Source: Verrucomicrobiota bacterium (GTDB taxonomy: Bacteria > Verrucomicrobiota > Verrucomicrobiia > Verrucomicrobiales > DEV007). From it: a DNA stretch of 39,296 nucleotides. A program made the position numbers and the translations under genes. The stretch is from assembly GCA_963205275.1 (NCBI GenBank), contig CAUJIH010000070.1, positions 1 through 39,296 of the forward strand, read 5' to 3'. How positions within the stretch are numbered: the first letter of the stretch is position 1; every line of letters begins with the position of its first letter. This document shows, in pieces, positions 1 through 8,576 of the stretch. The notes beneath the pieces are model-generated. The model did no database searches and was not told the origin of the DNA. It worked only from the letters and a program-made list of their open reading frames with translations.

Positions 1-2
1 CA

Positions 3-125
3 GGAACCTGCGGCTCCGACGAACTGTTTGGGTCCATTCTCGCCGCAGAACCCTATGAACAACTTCCCTCCAAGGTGAATTTCGAGAATGAATCGTATGA
101 ACAGTCGTCGATTTTACCCACTTAA
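3..125 (+). CDS. Possible C-terminal end of a protein cut by the window edge
   Basis: A forward frame is open from the left edge and ends at a TAA at 123-125, giving about 40 residues. The composition (acidic, with a short hydrophobic stretch near the start and a polar tail) is plausible for a protein C-terminus. No family is recognised and the fragment is short, so it could be a chance open frame. It converges on the antitoxin gene that follows on the minus strand. Confidence 0.3.
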   Translation, partial: GTCGSDELFGSILAAEPYEQLPSKVNFENESYEQSSILPT

Positions 126-180
126 ATCTCGAATGTGCCATTCAAATCTGCGAGTGCACCTTTCGAAAGCCGAATTTGAA

Positions 181-390
181 TCATTGCTTGCCAATCGTGT
201 GTTTCACCTGATTCCAATCAAGGAGTTCAGACTCACCACTCTCTACCTGACGTCGCCGCTCGTCCAAAATGTCTTTATGCGACTGAGGAACTTCAAATCG
301 ATCCACACGATCACGTAGCTCTTCCCAAATATCCTGCATCACTTGGAATTTTTCACGCAATGTAAGTTGGGAAATTTCGAAAGCTTTCAT
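181..390 (-). CDS. Addiction-module antitoxin-like protein (PF09720-type)
   Basis: This 69-residue protein has the layout of the putative addiction module component family (TIGR02574/PF09720). It starts with a short helix containing the segment LTLREKFQVMQDIWEEL, followed by a helix with DERRRQVESGE and a DWNQVK tail. Members are small labile antitoxins normally co-transcribed with a ParE/RelE-type toxin directly downstream. Here the 180 bases downstream contain no frame resembling such a toxin: all three minus frames are short or of unlikely composition. The antitoxin therefore appears solitary, unless the toxin lies beyond the left edge. No strong ribosome binding site precedes the ATG. Family assignment is from sequence pattern. 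Confidence 0.75.
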   Translation of the reverse strand: MKAFEISQLTLREKFQVMQDIWEELRDRVDRFEVPQSHKDILDERRRQVESGESELLDWNQVKHTIGKQ

Positions 391-620
391 GGGTGTAAAC
401 TACTCATAAGGACGATGCTGCGCAAATTTAATTGTCTGGATGCGCGGATTCAAGCAGCTAACGCAATCGGAGTTGAGGTGAAAAATATGTCATTCGGAGT
501 CTGATAATCAAGGCCTATAATCAATTGTCTTCCATCGCCGCCGCCGACGGGGCAAGAGTGCCTGAATCGACGGTGAACGCGAGGTAGGGGAAGTCAGAAT
601 GTTGAAGTGTTGGGCTAGTG

Positions 621-871
621 GAGGAGAGTGGCGTAGACAATCCTGTCTGTGTATGCCATTCCAAGCTGGGCTAGGGACAGTCTATTTTTCTGTTTTCTTC
701 AACCGCGAACCACGCGAAAGACACGAACCTGATAGGCTCTGCTGTTTTTAAAGCCAGACTATTCGAAATATCTTCCTAGCGGGTGCCAGCGATTGTTTAG
801 ACTGCCGACGAGGACGTCAGCGGTCCCAGGGGTGGGTTACACAGACAGGATTGTCTGTGCCACTCTTCCTC
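621..871. repeat. Inverted-repeat-bounded element, MITE-like
   Basis: The segment 621-653 matches the reverse complement of 838-871 at about 31 of 34 positions, with one indel and two mismatches. Each arm contains its own small hairpin; in the right arm ACAGACA and TGTCTGT flank a GGAT loop (841-858). The interior (654-837) has no open frame that could be a transposase. The structure fits a short non-autonomous element or two oppositely oriented copies of a dispersed intergenic repeat. That this motif is widespread in Verrucomicrobiota and planctomycetes is my recollection and was not checked. Confidence 0.55.
701..728. repeat. CGCGAA-rich dispersed-type repeat fragment
   Basis: The segment consists of tandem degenerate units of the form CGCGAAC / CGCGAAA / CACGAAC. 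It resembles a common degenerate intergenic repeat type that I recall from verrucomicrobial and planctomycete genomes. It sits inside the inverted-repeat-bounded element, which suggests a composite of older repeats. Confidence 0.35.
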
Positions 872-1019
872 ATTAATCGAAAATCGCCTGTCCCTTAGAA
901 TCCTACCTGCGAGTTTCGAACATGGAAATTTCTGGCGGAATCAGGATCATGTCAAAATTAGGATTGAAGGACGCTCCATTGTGGCGATAGTGTTCTCGTC
1001 TTTAATTTTGTTATCGACT

Positions 1020-1391
1020 ATGCCTACCTACGACTATCAATGTCAAAAATGTGGCCACCGGTTTGAACATTTTCAGTCGATGACCTCGCCTCGTCTCACC
1101 GATTGCCCTGTGGAGGGCTGTGGGGGGAACGTGAAGCGGCTGCTGGGTACTGGAGCCGGGATTCTCTTCAAAGGTTCCGGATTCTACGAGACCGATTATC
1201 GCAGTGATTCTTACAAGGCGGCTGCGAGTGCGGATAAGAGTGGTAATGCGTCGACCACGGCGTCAAACTCTAGCTCCGAGTCAACATCATCGACCTCTGA
1301 TTCGAAATCCTCGACCTCTGCTACGCCCGCTGCTTCATCTACCTCATCTGCCTCATCTGCCTCATCTACTCCAGCGAGTTCTGGAGCCTGA
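1020..1391 (+). CDS. FmdB-family zinc ribbon protein with Ser/Thr/Ala-rich tail
   Basis: The product is 123 residues. The N-terminal 40 residues form the FmdB/CxxC_CxxC_SSSS zinc ribbon (PF09723): MPTYDYQCQKCGHRFEH starts the domain, and paired cysteines (CxxC, then C-x4-C in CPVEGC) would bind zinc. It continues with the family's GSGFYETDY segment. The last 55 residues are a low-complexity Ser/Thr/Ala tail, encoded in part by 9-base repeats (CCTCATCTG units near 1340-1368). The ATG at 1020 is preferred over the in-frame GTG at 981 because family members begin with M-P-x-Y-x-Y. No clear Shine-Dalgarno is visible. Regulatory function is only inferred from the family name; its role is not known. 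It lies 18 bp before the next gene. Confidence 0.85.
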   Translation: MPTYDYQCQKCGHRFEHFQSMTSPRLTDCPVEGCGGNVKRLLGTGAGILFKGSGFYETDYRSDSYKAAASADKSGNASTTASNSSSESTSSTSDSKSSTSATPAASSTSSASSASSTPASSGA

Positions 1392-1409
1392 CTTTAACCC
1401 TGAGACTTC

Positions 1410-2513
1410 ATGGCTGATCCGAATTCTCCCGACGATCCTCAGTATCCACCTACGGAGAGCACGCCGTATCCTGAACAGGCGGCTCCAGAGTGGGCCTATG
1501 ATCCTGGCTCCGCGTTGACAGAGGAATCTGCGGACTACGATAATAGTTATTCTCAAAATTCTACGGATCAGGGCTATCCTGCGGAAGCGTACGGAGGTGA
1601 CGGATACGGATCTGCAGAAGCTGGACAGCAGTCGGAACCACAAGAATCCGCACAGTGGAGCTATGATCCCGGCAGTGCTCTATCTGAGGAGTCGCAAGTG
1701 TATATCCCCAAGAATCGCCAGGCGACTCCTTCTCCTCAGCAGGCGCAGGGCCATAGGCAGGCGCAGGTTCCGTATCTTCCGCCGCCACAAGCATTCCCTG
1801 CTCCGGGCAGAACCTCGCGTGCGGGGGCTGGTCAAGGAGGGGCGGGAGGACGAACTCCAGCGAAGAAAGTAGGCGCAGGTCGCTCTGCGCCGAAAGGGCA
1901 TCTGAAGCGCAAGCCGCTCCCCAAATATGGTGGTGGGGGTATTTCTTTCGGGACAGTTGTGTTATTCGTGGTGGCGATCGGACTGCTGGGCGCTGTTGTT
2001 GCAGTGATGATTCCGCGTGATCTTTCCGGAGTCTCTGGCTATCCGCCGGGAGGAGTGTCGGGGGCTGCTGCTCGGAACCTACTCGCGGAGGTACAGAAAG
2101 CAATGATCGAACGGAATACGGAACTTACCTTCTCCGAGGCCGAAGTGAATCAGTATCTGGCAGCACGATTGAAAGGGAAACAAACGGGATCTCTTGGATC
2201 TTTGGTGAATTACCGCGGAACGTGTATTGACTTCTCGCCCGGGAAGGCGGTGATCGTGGTGGAGCGATCAGCCTTCGGTCTACCGCTGACGATGGGAGTA
2301 GAGTTGGTCACAGAGGGAGATAGTACGCAGATGATTTACAAGCCGGTCGCGTGGTACATCGGGCAGATCAAGCTTGGTGGTCGCACGCTGAAGCCTATGG
2401 TCGATCTGTTTCTCCGCCTTCGCAATGGCTTGGTGGATGAATATCTCGCCCTTCAGCAAATGGGTGGCGTGCAATTGGAGGATGACAAGATCATCATCGA
2501 TGCCAAGCTCTGA
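1410..2513 (+). CDS. Low-complexity single-pass membrane protein, function unknown
   Basis: The 367-residue product is not recognised. Residues 1-175 are disordered, rich in Pro, Gln, Gly, Ser and Tyr. They contain a duplicated motif, W-x-YDPGSAL-[TS]-EES, at residues 28-40 and 83-95. A basic stretch (about 150-173) precedes one hydrophobic helix (about 179-201). A folded domain of about 165 residues follows, including an FSEAEVNQYL segment. By the positive-inside rule the N-terminal tail would be cytoplasmic and the C-terminal domain periplasmic. The gene follows the FmdB-like gene by 18 bp and precedes the Nudix gene by 26 bp, so the three may be co-transcribed. The repeated motif could be a docking site, but this is speculative. 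Confidence 0.8.
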   Translation: MADPNSPDDPQYPPTESTPYPEQAAPEWAYDPGSALTEESADYDNSYSQNSTDQGYPAEAYGGDGYGSAEAGQQSEPQESAQWSYDPGSALSEESQVYIPKNRQATPSPQQAQGHRQAQVPYLPPPQAFPAPGRTSRAGAGQGGAGGRTPAKKVGAGRSAPKGHLKRKPLPKYGGGGISFGTVVLFVVAIGLLGAVVAVMIPRDLSGVSGYPPGGVSGAAARNLLAEVQKAMIERNTELTFSEAEVNQYLAARLKGKQTGSLGSLVNYRGTCIDFSPGKAVIVVERSAFGLPLTMGVELVTEGDSTQMIYKPVAWYIGQIKLGGRTLKPMVDLFLRLRNGLVDEYLALQQMGGVQLEDDKIIIDAKL

Positions 2514-2539
2514 GGGGGATCGCTGAAACTCAGGGAGCA

Positions 2540-3097
2540 ATGGAGGATAAGGACGAAATCCTAAGCAAAGGGCGTTTCCTCGCGACGATTCGCACTCCCG
2601 GCGGCTGGGAATATGTGACGCGGGTGAATGCGAAAGGATGTATTGCTGTGTTGGCGATTACGGATGATCAACATGTGCTTCTAACGGAACAATTTCGTCC
2701 TCCTGTGGGGCGTGCGGTGATCGAACTGCCTGCCGGACTGGCGGGTGATATTCCTTTGCAGGAAGATGAGCCATTACTCGTCGCGGCGAAGCGCGAGCTG
2801 AAGGAAGAAACCGGATACGAAGCGAAGCACTGGAGTATGTTGCTGGAAGGCACCTCCTCTGCGGGACTGACGGATGAGGTTGCAACGCTCTTTTTGGCAC
2901 GAGGGCTGTTGAAGGTGGGGGAGGGCGGTGGCGTGGATGGAGAAAATATTCGTATTCACCGAGTGCCGGAGAGAGATGTGGCCTCTTGGTGCCGGGATCG
3001 ACAAGCAGAAGGGAAGGGGGTCGATTTCAAGATTTTCGCTGCGCTGTATCTGGCACGGTTTGCACATCCCCCACGAGAGTCTCGCTTGTGGTACTGA
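2540..3097 (+). CDS. Nudix hydrolase, ADP-ribose pyrophosphatase-like
   Basis: The product is 185 residues, the usual length for ADP-ribose pyrophosphatase-type Nudix proteins. The segment LLTEQFRPPVGRAVIELPAGL is followed by a Nudix box whose second half is canonical (E-x7-REL-x-EE-TGY, metal-binding glutamates present). The first half carries about two extra residues between the Gly and the first Glu. The family hydrolyses nucleoside diphosphates linked to another moiety, commonly ADP-ribose, in the cytoplasm with Mg2+. Substrate cannot be read from the sequence. It ends 25 bp from the convergent metallo-beta-lactamase-fold gene. Confidence 0.88.
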   Translation: MEDKDEILSKGRFLATIRTPGGWEYVTRVNAKGCIAVLAITDDQHVLLTEQFRPPVGRAVIELPAGLAGDIPLQEDEPLLVAAKRELKEETGYEAKHWSMLLEGTSSAGLTDEVATLFLARGLLKVGEGGGVDGENIRIHRVPERDVASWCRDRQAEGKGVDFKIFAALYLARFAHPPRESRLWY

Positions 3098-3122
3098 AGA
3101 ATAGGATCGAGGAATGGAGGTT

Positions 3123-4142
3123 CTATACCTTGATCTGCCACTGTTTCGGCAATTCGGTATGGGGGAAAATCGCTCTGACCTCATCGCGCATTATCAGCCA
3201 TTCTGAGGGCATATAGCGCCGAGAAAGATGCTGTAGAGTGAGTTGGCATACCCCGGCCTCAGCAGCAATCTGTCCCACGAGTTGAGTTGTCATGTGCGCA
3301 TTGCGGAAGGCGAGAAGATCATCACTGGCACGATACTGGCATTCCATCACTAGGTAAGTGGTGCCGCGTAGCCAATCGACGAGTCCCTTCCAATCAGCAG
3401 TTCCGGGTTCCACTCGAAAGTCGGTCACCCAAGCGAGGGAAGTCCCTGGAGTGGTTGTAAGTAACTGGCTTCTCAGGTCTCCCACTCGTAGCGTTTGCTC
3501 TCCGACGGAGATCGCGGCATCGTCCGAGATCGCAGCATCCAAGAGGCTCTTGAGCCAAGGGCCGGGCAGGAGGGCGGAGTCCCGCAGTGCAGATGGATCG
3601 ATATTATGCCGAGGAGACTCGACGATACGGTAGGCAGTAGAGAAAATCGAGCCATGCGGGAGCAAGCGGGCTTCCAGGTGCCAGGCTTTTTCTTGAAGGA
3701 GGAGTGGAGAAAGATAAGGCCGATTCTGCAATCGTTCCTCGGCAAAGGCGTCACGGGTACGAAAGCGCGACTTTTTTAGTTCTCGTTCCGTGATTTCCGT
3801 GACGATCCATTCCCCTGGCTGATCATGATGCAAGTTCCACGTCCAGCCGTGAAATCGGTGATGCATCACAGCCAAGGTGTCAGATGGCCCCCAGACTTCG
3901 ACGGGAACGTCAGGGCGATTGTAATTGAGCCGGAAAAATCCATCGAATCCAGCGACATGATCCATGTGAAAATGGGAGAAGCACAGATGACGAATCGACT
4001 GAATCTCGGCGGAACGCAGAGAGCGCAGGCAGCCTTCCCCACAGTCGAAGAGAAAGGAATCTCGAGACTGCCCCGAGTCCACGATGGCATGTAGGGCGTT
4101 ATCCGCGCCCGGCTGCCCGAGGATTTCCCATTCGATTGCCAT
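3123..4142 (-). CDS. Metallo-beta-lactamase-fold hydrolase, ribonuclease Z-like
   Basis: The 339-residue protein carries the ribonuclease Z-type set of metal ligands. There is FDCGEG near residue 32, HFHMDH at residues 57-62, a histidine in LLPHGS near 163, an aspartate in WVTDFR near 241 and a histidine in QHLSRRY near 305. Such enzymes bind two zinc ions; ribonuclease Z trims tRNA 3' ends, but many relatives act on other substrates. The sequence between about 100 and 160 is not typical of well-known RNase Z, so tRNase activity is possible rather than certain. It is downstream of purH on the same strand with a 49 bp gap and may share its transcript. Confidence 0.8.
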   Translation of the reverse strand: MAIEWEILGQPGADNALHAIVDSGQSRDSFLFDCGEGCLRSLRSAEIQSIRHLCFSHFHMDHVAGFDGFFRLNYNRPDVPVEVWGPSDTLAVMHHRFHGWTWNLHHDQPGEWIVTEITERELKKSRFRTRDAFAEERLQNRPYLSPLLLQEKAWHLEARLLPHGSIFSTAYRIVESPRHNIDPSALRDSALLPGPWLKSLLDAAISDDAAISVGEQTLRVGDLRSQLLTTTPGTSLAWVTDFRVEPGTADWKGLVDWLRGTTYLVMECQYRASDDLLAFRNAHMTTQLVGQIAAEAGVCQLTLQHLSRRYMPSEWLIMRDEVRAIFPHTELPKQWQIKV

Positions 4143-4191
4143 GTCCGGTGTGCGGTTTTAGAATCCGTCGCCGGAACGGAAGCAGGTTTTC

Positions 4192-5766
4192 TCAGTGCAG
4201 AAAGTGACGGAATCCCGTAAAGACCATGGAGGCATCAGCCGCGTTGGCTGCGTCGATTACCTCTTGATCTCGGACGGATCCTCCGGGCTGAATCGCGGCG
4301 GTGGCTCCAGCCTCCAGAGCATACATCAGTCCATCAGGGAAAGGGAACATGGCATCGCTAGCGACCACTGATCCCTTGAGACTGAGTCCTGCCCGCTCCG
4401 CTTTCTCGATGGCGATCCGACAGGAATCTACGCGAGACATCTGGCCCGCTCCGATCGCAAGAGTGCGGTCGCTCTTGCTGAAGACGATGGCATTGGACTT
4501 CACGTGTTTTACGATGCGCCAGGCGAAGCGCATTGCCTCGATCTCCTCCGCCGTGGGAGGACGGGAGGTAACGACCTTTTTTTCGATCTCCTCCAGTCCG
4601 AGTGCTCGAGAATCGTGATCCATCACCAGAAGTCCGCCAGGAGCAGAGTGGATTACAGGTTCCTCCAGACTGTCGCGGAAGGCCTCCTGCATAACGATCA
4701 GACGAAGGTTCTTCTTTTTCTTGAGGAGAACGCGAGCATCGGTTTCGAATTCTGGAGCGATAATCACATCCGTGAAGATCTCAGAGATGACACGAGCCAG
4801 TCCGATTCCGAGAGGACGATTGCAGACGATGACACCGCCGAAGGGAGCCTCGCGATCAGTCTCGAACGCTTTTTCCCAAGCGAGACGCAGATCGCTCTCA
4901 TCTGCCCCTAATCCGCAGGGATTGGTGTGTTTTAAAATGGCGACAGCCGGACGACGGAACTCGAGGATGAGTTCGGCAGCGGCAGCGATGTCGAGGACGT
5001 TCGTATAACTGAGTTCCTTTCCGTTGATCTGATGGAAGTAGTCTTCGAAGCGTCCGTAGAGTGAGGCTTTTTGGTGGGGATTCTCTCCGTAGCGCAGTTC
5101 CTGACAGAGGGGAAGGCTGACAGAAAAGGAGGCCTCGGTCTCCTGCGCTCCGTTCAGGAATCCAGAGATGGCAGCGTCATAAGCAGATGTGCGTTGGAAA
5201 ACTTTGATCGCCAAGTGCTCTCGTAGCTTTAGGGTAGTGGCTCCCTTATGCTCTTCCATTTCAGTCAGGACGGCTGCGTAGTCGGCAGGATCGACGACGA
5301 CAGTGACAGAATCGTGATTCTTGGCAGCAGAACGTAGCATACTGGGGCCGCCGATATCGATCTGTTCGATCGCCTCGGCTCGCGTTACGCCTTCGCGTGC
5401 TACTGTCTGTTCGAATGGATATAGATTGACGACGACCAGATCGATGGGCAGGATGTCATTCTCTTTCGCCTCTTGGCAGTGGCTCTGCAGATCCCGGCGA
5501 TAGAGAAGTCCGCCATGGATCTTCGGATGAAGCGTTTTTACTCGTCCGCTGAGGATCTCCGGAGAGCCGGTGAAGTCTGATACTTCGATGACGGGAATTC
5601 CCAATGCCGCGATATACTTCGCTGTCCCGCCGGTGGATAGGATTTCGACACCATGCTCGTGAAGTCCCTTGGCGAACCCGTCCAATCCTGTCTTATCAGA
5701 AACGGAAAGGAGGGCGCGGGAGATTTTATTATCGGCGTCTGCGGGAAGATCGCTGGATGTGCTCAT
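4192..5766 (-). CDS. purH: Bifunctional AICAR transformylase / IMP cyclohydrolase
   Basis: The 524-residue product carries out the last two steps of purine synthesis: formylation of AICAR with 10-formyl-tetrahydrofolate, then ring closure to IMP. The N-terminal cyclohydrolase domain shows RALLSVSDKTGL, LSTGGTAKYI and VKTLHPKIHGGLL. The transformylase domain has LRYGENPHQ and the catalytic Lys-His pair in LKHTNPCG. It ends with the family's GFRHFLH. Length is typical. The ATG at 5766 is chosen because the family starts just before the VSDKTGL strand; an upstream in-frame ATG at 5853 would add 29 residues of unlikely sequence. Confidence 0.97.
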   Translation of the reverse strand: MSTSSDLPADADNKISRALLSVSDKTGLDGFAKGLHEHGVEILSTGGTAKYIAALGIPVIEVSDFTGSPEILSGRVKTLHPKIHGGLLYRRDLQSHCQEAKENDILPIDLVVVNLYPFEQTVAREGVTRAEAIEQIDIGGPSMLRSAAKNHDSVTVVVDPADYAAVLTEMEEHKGATTLKLREHLAIKVFQRTSAYDAAISGFLNGAQETEASFSVSLPLCQELRYGENPHQKASLYGRFEDYFHQINGKELSYTNVLDIAAAAELILEFRRPAVAILKHTNPCGLGADESDLRLAWEKAFETDREAPFGGVIVCNRPLGIGLARVISEIFTDVIIAPEFETDARVLLKKKKNLRLIVMQEAFRDSLEEPVIHSAPGGLLVMDHDSRALGLEEIEKKVVTSRPPTAEEIEAMRFAWRIVKHVKSNAIVFSKSDRTLAIGAGQMSRVDSCRIAIEKAERAGLSLKGSVVASDAMFPFPDGLMYALEAGATAAIQPGGSVRDQEVIDAANAADASMVFTGFRHFLH

Positions 5767-5927
5767 ATCGTGCGGACGATGCGGCTGACCACCTGATGGC
5801 GCAAGGTAAAATCTAGCGATTTGACGCTTTGTCTCCCCCCTCATCTGATACATCAGGCATACGCGGCAGTCTTTCGACGGAAAAATTGTGACTTGTCAGA
5901 ATCCTGCTTCTCTCTACGCTCACCGGT

Positions 5928-6227
5928 ATGAGTGCGCTGTCTGAACTTTTGGCTAAAATTGCTGTCGTGCGGAAGGAGAAAATCGATGGAGCGTCGGGGG
6001 ATGACGATCTCGCTGCTCGCCTCGACCTTCTGGCATCACGCGACCCTGATCTGCCTGATTGGCGCGAGTCCATTGCCGATCTGATGAGGCTCGTCGGTGC
6101 CGACTCAAGTTATGGGGTACGGAAAGCCCTAGCCATTGAGCTGGGATACCCCGAGGAGCGCATTCTGACCCAAGGTTCGGCAGAAATGAATCGTTGGCTC
6201 ACTGAAGAGCTGAAGAAGCATCTCTGA
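5928..6227 (+). CDS. DUF3597 family small protein
   Basis: The 99-residue protein matches the pattern of the DUF3597 domain (PF12200): LPDWRESIADLMRLVGADSS, then RKALAIELGYP, then MNRWLTEELKKHL. The family has no established function. Characterised copies often sit at the C-terminus of longer proteins, but here the domain is almost the whole protein, preceded by about 40 charged residues. It is divergent from purH, with about 160 bp between the starts, and its stop lies 4 bp from the stop of the convergent exported protein. Confidence 0.82.
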   Translation: MSALSELLAKIAVVRKEKIDGASGDDDLAARLDLLASRDPDLPDWRESIADLMRLVGADSSYGVRKALAIELGYPEERILTQGSAEMNRWLTEELKKHL

Positions 6228-6231
6228 CGCC

Positions 6232-7665
6232 TTATCGTGCGTGAAGGGTGTAAAATGCGGAGGCGCTGAGCAATTTCTCGCCCGATTCAGAAGGCAGATT
6301 TAGGCAGACGACGCGGATCACCTGACCGGGTGCAATTTCCGAGCAGCGCAGGACGACCACTTTACCATCGGATTCGATCATCGGATCAACGGAGATCGCA
6401 GTTTCACCGCCTCCGAAGGCAATGGCTTTTGCGGAGAAATTCTCGGCTTTCAGAGCCTCATATCGGTCCACCGAATGGCTGAACTCTAACACGATGCCGT
6501 CGCTCGCGAGATCGATCCGAACGATGCGATAAGTTTTCGGATCGTCCTGAATCGCGAAGAATCCCTGATCCCCACCGCCCAGCAGCATTCCGGGAGCGAA
6601 GGTGGCGAGCGCATAGGGTTCCTTCTCAGTGATTCCGCGCAAGAGAATGGATCCCTGCCAAGCGCCATCAGATTCGGTCGGCACGATTTCGATGATGCGT
6701 TTTGATCCGGGGCAGGCTAGTAGGAGCTTGTCGCGACCATTTTCTCGATAAAATGTCGGATGGATTGGTGTTTGATGATCTGTTAATTCGGCGGGAATGA
6801 TGAGCGATGGTAATGTCGAGGGAACGGAGGGCGCAGGGGGCGCAGAGGGGGCGGGGGAAGATGTGGTAGGCGCAGAGGGGGCAGAAGTCGGTGCCGACGG
6901 AGATTTCGAGTCGTCAGCAGGGGCGTTAATAGTCGTGAGGGAAAGAAAATAGCCATCGGTGTAGTCTGGCATGTTTAACCGAGCGGCAAGTAGGCGATTG
7001 GGAGCAACAGCGAAGCTCTCAATGGGTAGTTGGCTCTCGGTGATGGCCTCTGCACGTCCGGAGGCTGGCGACCAGGCCATCAGACGTGCTTTCGGTGCAT
7101 CGTCCTTCCCTAGGGAGTGGGGCGAGAGAGCGAAAAGGATGCGCCCGTATCCATCAGCCACCGGACCCGCTGTGATGGAAACGCCCTCTGTTCGTCCCGA
7201 CCAATCGCGGAGCAAGGCCTGAAAGAAATCCAGATTGGCGTTGCGATCCGTATCGAAAGCTTGCGTCAGTTCGCGTGGCGAGGCAGTAATCAGTGAATAA
7301 TTCGGTCCCAGAGAAAGCGATGGCAGGGCATTCAGTTTCACGTCGGAATAGAGCTGCCATCCGATTTGACTTAGGCCGGGAGAGAACTTGGCGACGCCGA
7401 TCTGACCTCGGTGATTGAGAAAAAATGCATTGGCTCCGTCGATGGGGAGGATGGCCCGCACTTTCGGCGTTTGATCATTCGGTGGAATCGTGGTGAAGGG
7501 CCGCTGCTGAGAGTCCGATGTGGCAGGGAGAGGGGTGCTCTCCGATTGAATAGGCACTGTTGGAGTCGACGCTGCTGATGCCTTAGACTCGGGAGTCTGA
7601 GAAAAGGCGAAGTCGCTCCAGAGCCAGGAGACGAGACAGAGAAAAATGGCGGAAGATGTTCTCAA
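6232..7665 (-). CDS. Exported protein of unknown function with Pro/Ala/Ser linker
   Basis: The 477-residue product begins with a likely signal peptide (hydrophobic AIFLCLVSWLWSDFAF ending near SFAFSQ-type cleavage at about residue 23). The body alternates beta-rich segments such as ILPIDGANAFFLNHRGQIGVA, which suggests a propeller-like fold, with a Pro/Ala/Ser-rich linker around residues 255-290. No family is recognised. The start is a TTG at 7665 that overlaps the upstream stop in a TTGA arrangement, so translation is probably coupled to the preceding gene. No in-frame ATG would preserve the signal peptide. Confidence 0.75.
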   Translation of the reverse strand: MRTSSAIFLCLVSWLWSDFAFSQTPESKASAASTPTVPIQSESTPLPATSDSQQRPFTTIPPNDQTPKVRAILPIDGANAFFLNHRGQIGVAKFSPGLSQIGWQLYSDVKLNALPSLSLGPNYSLITASPRELTQAFDTDRNANLDFFQALLRDWSGRTEGVSITAGPVADGYGRILFALSPHSLGKDDAPKARLMAWSPASGRAEAITESQLPIESFAVAPNRLLAARLNMPDYTDGYFLSLTTINAPADDSKSPSAPTSAPSAPTTSSPAPSAPPAPSVPSTLPSLIIPAELTDHQTPIHPTFYRENGRDKLLLACPGSKRIIEIVPTESDGAWQGSILLRGITEKEPYALATFAPGMLLGGGDQGFFAIQDDPKTYRIVRIDLASDGIVLEFSHSVDRYEALKAENFSAKAIAFGGGETAISVDPMIESDGKVVVLRCSEIAPGQVIRVVCLNLPSESGEKLLSASAFYTLHAR

Positions 7666-8429
7666 TTCGAATCAGTGGAATGCGATCCCGGTTGCGACGT
7701 AGCAGAGGGGATGAGCGAGTATGTGATCACGACTTCTGAAGTCGCTGTTGAGGGAACGGAGAGGATGCCGTTTTTTACAGTGCCGACGGAGGTGGTGATC
7801 CTGTTTTGCCATTGAAGCGGCAGAGCGATCTCCAGTCCTTTCGGGGCATGGGTGACGGAAAATCGCTGCTTCAGTATCCGTCCTTCGTCCTCCAGCCAGA
7901 GCCGCTCTTCGATGTGCAGCAATCCGCACAGATAAAGAAATTCCGGCTTTCCATCGACGATCCTGAATCCGAAGAAGTGGGGCGATCCGCCTCCTCCGAT
8001 GGTTTTCGAAAGAGGAAACGGCCCCTCTGCCTTGAGCAAATAGGGTTCGGTCGAAGACGGTACAGGGTTAGAAGGCACCTTCTCACTGTTCGGTCCAGCA
8101 GGACTCGCACCAGTGGTAGGGGGCGAGGGAGTGGGTGCAGAGGTTTTGGACTGCTGGAGATTGAGGATCCCGATCAGGCGGCAGGCTTGCGGATCCCAGA
8201 AGACGGCAAAGGGGGCATCGATCGCGCCGAGAGTGAAGACATCCTCCAGTCCCGAATGAGAACCGTCGCTTCGCAGGTAGGGTGTCAGCGCCTCCTTGTC
8301 AGTCAGGAAATTTTCGAGATTTCGACGAGAGATGTCCAGCCGTACCGGCTGGCCAGCGTCTGTGCTGATTGCGCCCACCAAGAGAGCAAAAGCGAGAAAG
8401 TAAGAAAGGAGTTCTGGACAGCGAGGCAT
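7662..8429 (-). CDS. Exported protein of unknown function
   Basis: The 256-residue product has an N-terminal signal sequence (MPRCPELLSYFLAFALLVGA, then a likely cleavage after SAG-like residues near 25-27). A Pro/Ser-rich insert lies in the middle. The segments APFAVFWDPQACRLIGILNLQ and PHFFGFRIVDGKPEFLYLCG are reminiscent of beta-rich, possibly heme-independent domains found in secreted proteins of soil bacteria, but I cannot name a family. The ATG at 8429 gives the signal peptide; an upstream TTG would add 30 residues. It is coupled to the next gene by a 4-base overlap, so the two probably act together in the cell envelope. Confidence 0.72.
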   Translation of the reverse strand: MPRCPELLSYFLAFALLVGAISTDAGQPVRLDISRRNLENFLTDKEALTPYLRSDGSHSGLEDVFTLGAIDAPFAVFWDPQACRLIGILNLQQSKTSAPTPSPPTTGASPAGPNSEKVPSNPVPSSTEPYLLKAEGPFPLSKTIGGGGSPHFFGFRIVDGKPEFLYLCGLLHIEERLWLEDEGRILKQRFSVTHAPKGLEIALPLQWQNRITTSVGTVKNGILSVPSTATSEVVITYSLIPSATSQPGSHSTDSN

Positions 8430-8576
8430 CAGGATTTCAAACGCATGGCGAACGGCAACAGTAAGGGAGTCACGACAAAAGCTCAACAAGACTTCACTTT
8501 TTAGAAAGAAAGAATACAATATACGGAGTCCGCATCAATTCGATTCCGATTCAGGAGTCCTTTGATTTTGTCTGTT

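Larger units (their letters stand above)
391..1019. other. Repeat-bearing intergenic region (~630 bp)
   Basis: No convincing gene is seen between the divergent antitoxin and the FmdB-like gene. The region holds a pair of inverted 33-34 base repeats (621-653 and 838-871), a CGCGAA-rich segment (701-728) and a GC-rich near-palindromic segment around 803-830. These look like remnants of dispersed intergenic repeats rather than coding sequence. Confidence 0.6.

Noticed and set aside
1..139. Toxin gene downstream of the antitoxin on the minus strand
   Set aside because: A minus frame from about 139 stays open to the edge, but its Arg-, His- and Trp-rich translation does not resemble ParE or RelE.
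6780..6900. G-rich repeated stretch as a possible repeat element
   Set aside because: It encodes the Pro/Ala/Ser linker of the exported protein in frame, so codon repetition explains it.
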